Assembly (NCBI RefSeq): GCF_000017205.1
Contig: NC_009656.1
Location: 2,670,001-2,734,000, forward strand
Direction of reading: 5' to 3'
DNA from: Pseudomonas paraeruginosa PA7
Lineage (GTDB): Bacteria; Pseudomonadota; Gammaproteobacteria; Pseudomonadales; Pseudomonadaceae
DNA length: 64,000 nucleotides
Below, in pieces: positions 1 through 6,975 of the stretch (its first letter is position 1; every line of letters starts with the position of its first letter). A model generated the notes under the pieces. That model did no database searches, had not been told where the DNA came from, and saw nothing but the letters and a program-made list of their open reading frames with translations. Position numbers and translations under genes: made by a program.

Positions 1-215
1 AGCCCCTCGCTGACCACCACATGGCCTGCGGGGACGGCTCTGGTGTTCCAGGTCTCGGCAATAAGCGGTCTCGGCTCGTCTCCACATGCGTAGCGTGCAA
101 CTCCGCTCGCGACGCATCCTTTGGATGCGCACACCGCAACTATTCCGCCGTCTTCCAACTCGACGAAACCGGCTTCTCCTCCGCAGTACGGGAAGGGTTT
201 CAGTTCTTCAGCCAT
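1..215 (-). CDS. Lar-like zinc-ribbon protein, phage type (partial, runs off the left edge)
   Basis: Read on the minus strand from an ATG at 215, the frame stays open to the window edge (71 codons plus 2 bases). The start reads MAEELKPFPYCGGEAGF, followed by a VCASKGC pair and ETWNTR, the layout of Lar-type restriction-alleviation proteins (LKPCPFCGG...C..C...WN.R), which are common in prophages. The first cysteine of the usual CPFC knuckle is Phe here, so metal binding may be impaired. The ATG overlaps the stop of the broken upstream gene (ATGGCTGA), which suggests they were once one operon. The role in restriction alleviation is inferred from family resemblance only. Confidence 0.6.
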   Translation of the reverse strand, partial: MAEELKPFPYCGGEAGFVELEDGGIVAVCASKGCVASGVARYACGDEPRPLIAETWNTRAVPAGHVVVSEG

Positions 216-438
216 TGTCTTTTTCCATTTTCTCCGGCCAGCCCAATGGCAGCCCGTCATCCCGCGCCAGGTCCTGGACATTGATCATGGCCAGCAGGCT
301 CTCGGCTTAGGAGTGAACGTCGTCGAGGTCCGTCGACCAGCGGTGCGGGGTGCTGTCATGGATGTTGTCCAGGGCTTCGACGATGCCGCGCAGGCGGGTG
401 GCGCACTGCTCGAACAGTTGGTGTTGGGTAGAGGACAT
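208..438 (-). pseudogene. small phage-island protein with in-frame stop (76 codons)
   Basis: Starting at the ATG at 438 (MSSTQHQLFEQCATRL), the frame is coding-like but meets TAA at 309-307 after 43 residues. It then continues in the same frame as AESLLAMINVQDLARDDG to a TGA at 210-208. That stop overlaps the ATG of the next gene. The post-stop residues look like a natural continuation of an alpha-helical small protein, and a single C-to-T change (CAA to TAA) would explain the stop. I do not know the function; small proteins of this size and composition occur in Pseudomonas prophage and pyocin regions. It could also be read as a 43-residue truncated product. Confidence 0.55.
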
Positions 439-636
439 GGTGGTGTCTCCGGTTGCTTCGGCGCCGGCGGCCGGCAGCGGGAGCGCTTGCACGGTCCGAT
501 CCGTTGGATCGCGCGGGGCTGGGCGGGGGCAACGTGCTGCTATCTGAAGTGACAGGCTCTAAAAAACATCAAACCGAACTTTAGGTATGGTCGAGGCTAT
601 TGATTTTTTAATAAGTTAAATAAAAAAGGGGGGTGT

Positions 637-1335
637 ATGAAAATCTCAAAGCATTTATTGGTTATGCTTATTTCTTATTCAGCATTAGCTGTTGCCGACT
701 CAGAGATAAAGAGTGGGATGTATTTGCGGGTCGGTGATGGAGGGGTCTTCAATGTTTTTCTTGATAATCATGGAGAAAAGATATTTAGAATTAGGACGCT
801 AGGTAGTAATGGGCACTCTTGCTCTCTGGGGGGAAGGGTTGATGGTTCTAGGATTATAGTGGAAGGGCCGTCATATGCAGATCGATGTGATATTGATGTA
901 AAAAATACTGCTGGCAAAATCGAGTTGTCTAGAGGTCGGGAGAGTCTCGGGTGTAGAGACTACTGTGGACCTAGGGCTGGTTTCTATGGAAGTTACAAGC
1001 TTGCATACAGTTTGTGTGCATTTAGTTCTTACAGAAAGAGACTGTCCATGATTGAGGGCGCTTTAAGTTCGGGGGATAAAGACAAAGGGTATTTGCTCTC
1101 GAAGGAACTTTATGAGAAGTGCTCGCAGTTCATGGACTCTCTTTCGCGTATGGGGCTGATAAATAAAATATCCGCCTTGAGTTTGCAGCGGGGAGACAAG
1201 AAAACGTGTCGTAAAATGCAGGATGATGTGGGGTTCTTTGATTCTATAAAGCCTGAATACCTCCCGCAGGATGAAAGAGTAACGTATGAAGCATTACGTG
1301 ATGAACATGCTAAGTTGCAGAGTGAGTGTTCGTAA
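637..1335 (+). CDS. secreted Cys-rich protein, putative periplasmic immunity to the adjacent muramidase
   Basis: A 232-residue protein with a clear signal peptide (MKISKHLLVMLISYSALAVA, cleavage near residue 20). The mature part carries eight or more Cys, including LGCRDYCGP near residue 107, consistent with disulfides in the periplasm. A GGGGGG-type Shine-Dalgarno precedes the ATG. It lies 24 bp upstream of a muramidase-like gene in the same orientation and shares its AT-rich composition. I do not recognise the family. Export to the compartment where a cell-wall hydrolase would act, plus gene pairing, suggests an immunity protein; that is inference. A simple structural secreted protein remains possible. 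Confidence 0.6.
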   Translation: MKISKHLLVMLISYSALAVADSEIKSGMYLRVGDGGVFNVFLDNHGEKIFRIRTLGSNGHSCSLGGRVDGSRIIVEGPSYADRCDIDVKNTAGKIELSRGRESLGCRDYCGPRAGFYGSYKLAYSLCAFSSYRKRLSMIEGALSSGDKDKGYLLSKELYEKCSQFMDSLSRMGLINKISALSLQRGDKKTCRKMQDDVGFFDSIKPEYLPQDERVTYEALRDEHAKLQSECS

Positions 1336-1359
1336 GTTTTCTAAGCAGAGGGTTGCGTT

Positions 1360-2364
1360 ATGGATGATGAAGATTTAAAAGAGCTGGAGAAGACTATATC
1401 TGATTTGCTTTCTCCGTATGGAAGTGTGGGGAAGGTAGGCGCCTCACTTGATGAATCGCCTATTACTATATATGCTAATCAAATCCCTTATTATATAAAT
1501 GATACCTGGCTGGCTAACTGGAGTGTGGCTGCTCGTACAGGGATGGCTCAGTCGCTAATTGACTCTATAAATACGACTATTGGGCGGCCCATGGTCGTGT
1601 CTGATCACTATTTCAGAGGGCACGAAATTAGCATAAGAACGGTTCCTGAGACTGGTGGCAGTAATTTGATAACCATGTCTGATTTGTCGGCAAAGCTCAA
1701 TTCTCAAATAAATACATTCATACAAGATAGGATTGATGAAGACAAAGAAGCAAAGGTTGCTCTAATCCAGCAGTCAATGGAGTCATTGGCTGCTGAACAA
1801 ATTAATTCCGACTTTACGGCCAGGCATGAGCTTCCGGCTGGTTCTCGTCCAAACACCGTAACGATTCCTCAGGCAGGTGACTCTGCAATCACGGTCGGAT
1901 ATGGATTTGACTTAGGACAGCACGATGAGCAGGAACTGATTTCCATGGGGATACCGGTTTCTACCAGGGACAAGGTTCGGCCTGGTCTGGGCTTGAGTAG
2001 AACTGACCCTAATATATATTCTGCGCTTGCTTTAATCATCCCTCCATTTACCGATGATGATGGGATGGTGTTGTTCTCTACGAAACTAAATAGGGTGGCT
2101 GGCGCTGTTCGTAGCAAATTCTCTGACGTTTGGAGTGGGTTGCCTCCAGCCGTCCGGACGGTAGCGGTAGATATTTACTATCAATATGGTCAAGGAAAAG
2201 TCTTTCCTAATTTTGAGGCGGCAATAAGGCAGCATGATTGGGCTGCTGTAGTCTACGAGTTGAGAAATTGGGATGGTCATCCAAATGTGCCCGGCGACTA
2301 CAGAACAAATCGCTTGAATGACAGGGCTGACTATCTTCAACAAGCTTTAGGTCTTCCGAACTAG
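1360..2364 (+). CDS. pesticin/T4-lysozyme-like muramidase toxin
   Basis: A 334-residue protein without a signal peptide. Residues 1-150 are unfamiliar and helical toward the end. From about 150 it resembles the pesticin C-terminal (T4 lysozyme fold) domain: a helix with Glu157 (FTARHELPAG), then GDSAITVGYGFDLGQ (Asp174, Thr178, Asp184), a hallmark TxGxGxxLG-like turn, later IYYQYGQGKVFPNF and a C-terminal RTNRLNDRADYL. Candidate catalytic residues are Glu157, Asp174/184 and Thr178. The lack of a signal means it needs a delivery route (type VI secretion, bacteriocin or phage); no VgrG, PAAR or Hcp gene is in view. The preceding secreted protein may be its immunity. AT-rich DNA marks horizontal transfer. 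Confidence 0.6.
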   Translation: MDDEDLKELEKTISDLLSPYGSVGKVGASLDESPITIYANQIPYYINDTWLANWSVAARTGMAQSLIDSINTTIGRPMVVSDHYFRGHEISIRTVPETGGSNLITMSDLSAKLNSQINTFIQDRIDEDKEAKVALIQQSMESLAAEQINSDFTARHELPAGSRPNTVTIPQAGDSAITVGYGFDLGQHDEQELISMGIPVSTRDKVRPGLGLSRTDPNIYSALALIIPPFTDDDGMVLFSTKLNRVAGAVRSKFSDVWSGLPPAVRTVAVDIYYQYGQGKVFPNFEAAIRQHDWAAVVYELRNWDGHPNVPGDYRTNRLNDRADYLQQALGLPN

Positions 2365-2376
2365 TGGGGTGAAGAT

Positions 2377-3039
2377 ATGACTGATGCCATTAGTGCTGCG
2401 CAGGATCAAAATATTTATGTGGCGCCTGGCGCCTCGCTAACCACGCTGTACAAGGGGCTGTATAATATCTGCACCCCTGGCGCAGCATTTCCCGAGGCTG
2501 AGACGACAGAGGCTTGGGATATTCCTTTAAGGTTGCATCCAGATTTTGTTCCAGGTGGAGATGTAAATGCTGTTAACCAACAGTATGTGACGGCTCTTGC
2601 TCAGGAAACATCCAATATTTTGCTATTGGGGTTTCAGATGTCTCAAAATAAAGGTGTAGTGTGTGGCGATCTGGTTCCGCTCATTCAAAGTACTAGGGCT
2701 AATCTGGTTTCTGTGAAAGCAAAATATGGGGCAGGACTACTTGGGGTGTTAGGTCAAACGACAAATATTTTGCCTAATAGTGTCTCGATAACTCCCGGTA
2801 CAGGAGGCGGTGCAACCGATAGCTCAGGCCTCCTAGTTGGCTATGGTGTGAACTTAGGGACCCTTACGGCTGCACAGCTTTCAGCAATGAATCTGCCACA
2901 AAGTATCAAGTCGCTCATCACTCCCGGAGTAGGTCTGCACTTAGGTGCTGTAAACTTCAGTGCAGTCTTCAACCAGATTCGCGATGGAGTGCGTTATGTG
3001 ACGGGCATGGCTCTAACTCTGGCCTACCATGCTCTCTAG
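2377..3039 (+). CDS. truncated, degenerate paralogue of the muramidase
   Basis: A 220-residue protein starting 12 bp after the muramidase stop. Residues 145-190 (LLVGYGVNLGTL, then SLITPGVGLHLG) parallel the VGYGFDLGQ and KVRPGLGL block of the upstream gene, but Leu153 sits where the catalytic Thr would be, Asn159 replaces the Asp, no Glu aligns with Glu157, and the C-terminal lobe of about 100 residues is absent. The first 120 residues do not resemble the upstream protein. It therefore looks catalytically inactive. It could be a decayed duplicate, a decoy that binds immunity protein, or a delivery adaptor; the sequence does not decide. Confidence 0.5.
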   Translation: MTDAISAAQDQNIYVAPGASLTTLYKGLYNICTPGAAFPEAETTEAWDIPLRLHPDFVPGGDVNAVNQQYVTALAQETSNILLLGFQMSQNKGVVCGDLVPLIQSTRANLVSVKAKYGAGLLGVLGQTTNILPNSVSITPGTGGGATDSSGLLVGYGVNLGTLTAAQLSAMNLPQSIKSLITPGVGLHLGAVNFSAVFNQIRDGVRYVTGMALTLAYHAL

Positions 3040-3044
3040 GTAAT

Positions 3045-3061
3045 GGCCGGCTGTGCCGGCC
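3045..3061 (+). terminator. hairpin after the toxin cassette
   Basis: A perfect 7-bp GC stem (GGCCGGC, TGT loop, GCCGGCC) starts 5 bases after the TAG of the degenerate paralogue and is followed by TTCTC. The weak T-tract makes it an imperfect intrinsic terminator. It sits where the AT-rich cassette ends and the GC-rich minus-strand phage block begins. Confidence 0.4.
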
Positions 3062-3081
3062 TTCTCACTGTAACTGTTTAC

Positions 3082-3483
3082 TCATTCTCTTAATTTCATA
3101 TGGTTGTCGTCGATCGGCTCGTCCGCGCGGTTGTGCTCGATCGCCTTGTCGGACGGCACCGTGCGCCAGTCCGGCCAACTCCGCGCCTCATTCTTCGCCT
3201 GCTTGGCCAGCAGGGCGTCGATGATCTGCGCGGGAGTGGCGCCGGTGCGCCAAGCCCCGTCAAGGGCCAGGATCACAACGTCGATCCACTCGGCTAAGTC
3301 ACCCGGGGCTTCCTCGATCTCGCGCAGCTCCTTACGGATGTGGTCGATGACGCCAGCGGCGCGCGACCCAGGTCCGAACGTGCGTTCGCTGAACCTGCGC
3401 TGGCGCTCCAGGTGCAGGACAAGACGGAACACGTCCAGCCGCCTGCGGGCGCGGCCAAGCGCGTAGGCCTCATCTTGGAACAT
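3082..3483 (-). CDS. phage-type dATP/dGTP pyrophosphohydrolase (DUF550, MazG-like)
   Basis: The 133 residues include RRFSERTFGPGSRAAG, IRKELREIEE and EWIDVVILALDGAW, the signature of the DUF550 nucleotide pyrophosphohydrolases carried by many Pseudomonas phages. The ExxE of the helix and the EWID Glu/Asp fit Mg binding in the MazG-like all-alpha fold. Only one ATG (3483) exists in frame, with no convincing Shine-Dalgarno. Yet the frame stays open and protein-like for more than 30 codons upstream (LAIEALHSRYLNVL). A better-placed ATG at 3584 is in another frame. A one-base deletion near 3550 probably cut the gene from its real start, so it may be a pseudogene. Confidence 0.7.
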   Translation of the reverse strand: MFQDEAYALGRARRRLDVFRLVLHLERQRRFSERTFGPGSRAAGVIDHIRKELREIEEAPGDLAEWIDVVILALDGAWRTGATPAQIIDALLAKQAKNEARSWPDWRTVPSDKAIEHNRADEPIDDNHMKLRE

Positions 3484-3580
3484 CAGGAGGTGATCGCTGG
3501 TGCGTCCGGTCAGGACATTGAGATAGCGGCTGTGGAGCGCTTCAATGGCAAGGTGATCGTCGGGTGGTTCTGGTTCGTCG

Positions 3581-3733
3581 TCATGGCTGCACCTGCTGCT
3601 GTGAGCGGTTCCAGGGATGCCGGCGCCCGGGCTTGGGCTGCTGGCGCGGGGTGAGGAGTGCGTCGCGCAGGCTCATGCCGGCGGCGACGCGGCGGCGGAC
3701 GGTCGAAACTGATACAGGAAACCCCGCCTCGGC
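3581..3733 (-). pseudogene. C-terminal remnant of a small phage regulator
   Basis: Fifty codons follow a TAG at 3736-3734 with no start codon near the 5' end. The peptide begins AEAGFPVSVSTVRRRVAAG and continues with MSLRDALLTP and a basic tail (RRHPWNRSQQQVQP). The first part looks like a helix-turn-helix recognition segment of phage origin. Its TGA overlaps the ATG at 3584 (ATGA), so it once sat directly upstream of the pyrophosphohydrolase gene. The 5' end is lost; an internal ATG would give only 31 residues. Confidence 0.4.
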
Positions 3734-4188
3734 CTACGGGCTACTACCGGAAGAAAATTTCTCGACGCTTTAACGACTCCCTGAGCGAAGTCGAAACCCT
3801 GAGCGCGCCTACAACTCGTGTCGCGCCCGGTTGATCCCCCAAGAGCCGACCCTGTAGGAAGGAAACCATGGCAACAGTCCTAGAACAAGAGACGACCCAT
3901 GCCGCAAAGAGGCCAGAGGTTGACTTCGAGGTCGGTGCCGCGGGCGTTCGATATCGAGCTTAAATGGAAACCTCTCTTGTTCGAGCAGACGCTTGCCCTT
4001 TCCCGTATAAGTGTCCGCCCCGTTGATACGGGTCATCCCTGGACAGTTGTTGTAAGCTCTTGACGGTGTGTCCAGAGTGGTCGAAACGCTACGTCAGCCC
4101 TAGCCCCTGCACGCCGGCTCGGTCGTCTGGAAATGGACAAGCGGTGATTTGCCGCTATAGCCGATTACGAACAGAGGATGTTCAAGTT
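3734..4188 (+). other. stretch with no convincing gene (two marginal small frames)
   Basis: The most notable item is a 31-codon frame at 3868-3963 (MATVLEQETTHAAKRPEVDF...) with a strong Shine-Dalgarno (AGGAAGG, about 6 bases upstream). A second frame at 3899-4063 (54 codons, ending ISVRPVDTGHPWTVVVSS) overlaps it and reads as if it continues the first in another frame, so this may be a decayed gene with a frameshift. Neither matches a family I know. The 5' part holds no features that I can name. Confidence 0.3.
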
Positions 4189-4536
4189 ATGGAAACAAAA
4201 AAACGTCGGAGCCACATCTGGCTCTTCCACATCGTATTTTTCTGTCAGGCATGCGTCGCCGCCGAGGTTTCGGACGGATTGGAAGAACTTGCCCGAGGCA
4301 CCGTTATTCTCACTTTAATGGGCACCTCAGCAACCGGCCACACGAGCGATTACATCAGTTCCAACAGCTATGCCTATGCCCGCGAGGACGCGGCAGCATT
4401 TATAGCCTCAGAAGGAGCCATCTACGGCGTGCAACTGGAGCGCGCCTGGAGGAAATATCAGGCCGATACTCCTGAACCCAGGCTGGAACTGAGTTCCTTT
4501 GCTGCCGGGCTATTGGCACGGAGTGAGATGCAGTGA
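4189..4536 (+). CDS. DUF2388 secreted protein, first copy
   Basis: The ATG at 4189 is chosen because it gives a signal peptide (METKKRRSHIWLFHIVFFCQACVAAE) and follows an AGAGGA ribosome site. The mature protein (about 90 residues) has SATGHTSDYISSN, then AREDAAAFIASEGAIYGVQLERA, the conserved core of DUF2388, a Pseudomonas family of small periplasmic proteins of unknown role. Its C-terminus (ELSSFAAGLLARSEMQ) fits the family. A second DUF2388 gene follows 128 bp downstream, so the two form a tandem pair. No biochemical role is established from the sequence. Confidence 0.7.
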   Translation: METKKRRSHIWLFHIVFFCQACVAAEVSDGLEELARGTVILTLMGTSATGHTSDYISSNSYAYAREDAAAFIASEGAIYGVQLERAWRKYQADTPEPRLELSSFAAGLLARSEMQ

Positions 4537-4664
4537 TGGCGGCAGCAAGCGCTTGGTCGGAAAACTGTGATATCACTATGCCTGGCCAAAGATGGCAAAG
4601 ACACGGCTTCCTCTGTGATTTTCGTGGAACGCGAATCAAGGATGGCATTAAATCGGGGCTTTCC

Positions 4665-5048
4665 ATGCCATCCAAGCTCTTACTGCTGGTCAAACTCCTG
4701 GTATGTCTGCCTGTCTATGCCGGGATTGACCTAACTTGGGACAGGCAGGACCACCCCGTCATTGCCAGCAGTTTCTACAGTTCGATATTGATGGTGACAA
4801 CGAGCATCGGCACCAGTGACCCAAGAGAAGGTACAGAACTCTCTGGAGACGTATCCAAGGAGATCAGCAGCTACGACCGGAAACTCAAGCTGGCGCATGA
4901 CGATGCGGCCGTTTTCATCGCTAGCAACGGCGCGATCCGCGGTGCGATGCTGCAAGCGGTGCTGGATACCTTGCGCCAGCGCGTCGAGCTTGCGCGCTAC
5001 AGTGATCTGCAACTGGCGCTGGCAGTATTGGCCTATCCACCCCGCTAG
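4665..5048 (+). CDS. DUF2388 secreted protein, second copy
   Basis: A 127-residue protein from the ATG at 4665, with signal peptide MPSKLLLLVKLLVCLPVYAG. The core HDDAAVFIASNGAIRGAMLQ matches DUF2388, and the end (SDLQLALAVLAYPP) is the usual family terminus. The pair share the DDAA/FIAS.GAI.G motif but differ elsewhere, so it is an old duplication rather than a recent one. A longer frame begins at 4533, but it overlaps the previous stop and lacks a signal peptide, so the downstream start is preferred. Confidence 0.7.
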   Translation: MPSKLLLLVKLLVCLPVYAGIDLTWDRQDHPVIASSFYSSILMVTTSIGTSDPREGTELSGDVSKEISSYDRKLKLAHDDAAVFIASNGAIRGAMLQAVLDTLRQRVELARYSDLQLALAVLAYPPR

Positions 5049-5270
5049 CCGCTGGTGCCAGTGAAGGGACTATAGAAGATCCGCGGCTAGGGTGGCCCAG
5101 TTCTTTCTCTTCGTTCCGGGCCCCGTTGAGGTTGTCTGGATCGTAAGCTTACGAAGCGGAGCGCTGGGCTAACTTCGTCTGGGCGTGGATGTTGAGAGCT
5201 AGCTGTTCTGCGAGTGGTTGCGGTGTTGTTGGCTACCGAAACTGCGCGCTCGAAGCACGGAAGGAACGCC

Positions 5271-5759
5271 ATGGATATCGAACGGACGCACGTTCACAGC
5301 CAGCACGGCATCAACTTCAGCTTGGCAATCATTCGCCTCGCATGGGCAGAGCGCAGCCGGCTGCTTCACATGAAATACTGTCCATCAGCGAAGGCCAGCC
5401 ATGCGGTGGCTGATCTCGCGATTGAGATTTTCGACAGAATGCAGGCGACGGATCGAGCTTGTGTACTGAAAGTCTTTGTCTCGTTGCCCTTGACCCGAAC
5501 CCAAGCCGACTCTCTAAACCAGCAGCGCGTCACCATCGCGGGTGTAATCGGTGGGCTTGCGGCAGTTGCAGGTAAACGTATCAACACCTTTGTTGGGATT
5601 GGTAGCGGCCTTGCTGTTCGTTGGGCTACTCAGCAGAGTTTGCCAACCTATCACGCTGGAGATGTCATTATCAGCGTTGAAGGGGAGGTGTCCGGCGGGA
5701 TCGGGCCCCAGCATTCGGTCACGTCGCAGATCGTACCGAGTGTTGGAGAGCCCGCATGA
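5271..5759 (+). CDS. unknown protein with glycine-rich hydrophobic segment
   Basis: The ATG at 5271 has AAGGA 6 bases upstream; 162 residues follow. Residues 1-90 are soluble in character (MDIERTHVHSQHGINFSLAI..., several His). Near 95-130 lies a glycine-spaced hydrophobic run (VTIAGVIGGLAAVAGKRIN then TFVGIGSGLAV) of the glycine-zipper type. The C-terminus is polar. Its last four bases (ATGA) overlap the start of a small membrane protein, so the two are translationally coupled. I do not recognise the family. A membrane-active toxin with a membrane immunity partner is one reading; it is speculative. Confidence 0.5.
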   Translation: MDIERTHVHSQHGINFSLAIIRLAWAERSRLLHMKYCPSAKASHAVADLAIEIFDRMQATDRACVLKVFVSLPLTRTQADSLNQQRVTIAGVIGGLAAVAGKRINTFVGIGSGLAVRWATQQSLPTYHAGDVIISVEGEVSGGIGPQHSVTSQIVPSVGEPA

Positions 5760-6001
5760 ATGATGTCCTTCAGTTCGCGATTTGGGCCGTGGTCATCACC
5801 GCAGTAGGCTACCTCGTCCGACCAAGAGGCATCCGCAAATGGCTGGGGGTCGTTGCGTTTGTTGCAGCCTGGGTGCTGATATTTTGCCTTTCTTCCACCA
5901 ACCTAGTGGGCTTCGATCTTGGCATTCTAGGAATCTGCCTTGTTGTCCTCGGGGTCGACCTTTTCGTTCGTAGAGACCGTTTCTCGAAATCTGACGAGTA
6001 A
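5756..6001 (+). CDS. small integral membrane protein, partner of the upstream gene
   Basis: An 81-residue protein with about three hydrophobic helices (DVLQFAIWAVVITAVGYL, WLGVVAFVAAWVLIFCL, LGILGICLVVLGVDLFV) and a charged C-terminal tail (RRDRFSKSDE). It overlaps the upstream gene by 4 bases. No family assigned. Pairing of a glycine-rich protein with a tiny multi-pass protein is reminiscent of holin-type or toxin-immunity pairs, but nothing in the sequence proves this. Confidence 0.5.
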   Translation: MNDVLQFAIWAVVITAVGYLVRPRGIRKWLGVVAFVAAWVLIFCLSSTNLVGFDLGILGICLVVLGVDLFVRRDRFSKSDE

Positions 6002-6132
6002 GAGTTGTGGGTTAATAAGAAAGATATGTTCGTTCGAGTGCTAACTCAAGTTGAGTTTATTGAGCAGCTTCGTGCGCTTAGCACAGTGCTGTCGGCTAGG
6101 TAAGTGTCAAGTTTCTATAAGTTTGAGAGATA

Positions 6133-6330
6133 ATGTCTGTGGAGATAGACCTGACTCCTGAGGTAAGAAAAGCACTGCACTCAGTTTACGAAGAGGTTAT
6201 GTGGCTAGCTGGCCGACCGAATGTGACACCAAGTCGGGCGAGAGCTTGGCATACCCATGTCATGGCAGAGAGCTTAAAGCGTCACATTCGGAGGTTCACG
6301 GGAATGGTCGCACAAAGCTGTCATGGATAG
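6133..6330 (+). CDS. unknown 65-residue protein
   Basis: The ATG at 6133 is preceded by GAGAGA. The protein (MSVEIDLTPEVRKALHSVYE..., SRARAWHTHVMAESLKRHIRR) looks soluble and helical with no known motif. After the TAG the frame stays open for about 20 codons, so it could be a truncated longer gene. A 25-codon frame at 6026-6103 lies just upstream. It belongs to the accessory segment. Confidence 0.35.
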   Translation: MSVEIDLTPEVRKALHSVYEEVMWLAGRPNVTPSRARAWHTHVMAESLKRHIRRFTGMVAQSCHG

Positions 6331-6421
6331 TGGAGCGGACTTACGCTTGGAACACTATATACGAATCCAGATCACGCTGACGCAACTAGTTGACCTCCAT
6401 TGAAGTCGGAAAGTATACGGT

Positions 6422-6634
6422 GTGGGTGGGTTTTTACGGGCACTAATAGATTGCGAGTCTGTTCATATCGTAACGAAGGGTGAAAACTATGCGGCTATGC
6501 GTGCAAAAGGGTGCTACGAGACGGCTAAGATTCAGCTTGTAGCTTGGGATGAAATTCACAAACAACGCCGGGATGAACTTTGGCGATTGATGTTGCGAAA
6601 TGAAGTTTCAAACTACAATAGCTTCCGAGACTGA
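6422..6634 (+). CDS. unknown 70-residue protein (GTG start)
   Basis: The only start in the open frame is the GTG at 6422, since a TGA lies seven codons upstream. The protein (GGFLRALIDCESVHIV..., ending MLRNEVSNYNSFRD) is soluble, rich in charged residues and unlike any family I know. It is the last gene-like frame of the AT-richer accessory segment. It may be a remnant. Confidence 0.35.
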   Translation: MGGFLRALIDCESVHIVTKGENYAAMRAKGCYETAKIQLVAWDEIHKQRRDELWRLMLRNEVSNYNSFRD

Positions 6635-6975
6635 CGGGAGTGGTTTGCCGAGAAATACTTATTTAAAGCGAGGTTGTTTTTTCTCCAAACGTCTTGGTCG
6701 GTTCGCCGATTTCCTGGCGTTCCGCCGCTCTCAGCCAAGACGTTCCTCCCTCTTTCTTCCGCAGTTTCCTGCTTCGTCGGTTCATCCGAGGCCTGACAGG
6801 CGGCGAGGTAGTTCCCGGTCCGTTTGCTGGCCAGCCGCTGCTACCGGTGGGCTCGCGGGGCGTCCCCCAGTCGCGGACATGAGGTGATCAGAACGGATAG
6901 GGAACCGCCCTGGCAGGCTTTCGGTCTGAGCGGGAACAGAAATTCATGACTAGATTCATGAACCCGCCCACCTGA
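6635..6975 (+). other. island/core boundary with an inverted repeat
   Basis: No credible gene. Composition changes sharply near 6,680 from AT-rich (cttatttaaagcgagg) to core-like GC-rich sequence. A perfect 10-bp inverted repeat, AACGTCTTGG at 6688-6697 and CCAAGACGTT at 6735-6744, flanks a 37-base loop that can form further hairpins. It has no T-tract downstream on the plus strand. It may be an attachment-end or regulatory hairpin. No tRNA was found here. Confidence 0.4.

Noticed and set aside
3809..4036. A 75-residue minus-strand frame
   Set aside because: No ribosome site or recognisable motif, and it overlaps better plus-strand small frames with a Shine-Dalgarno.
6635..6975. A tRNA gene at the island end
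   Set aside because: No cloverleaf or T-loop could be built from these bases. A tRNA would be expected beyond the left edge instead.
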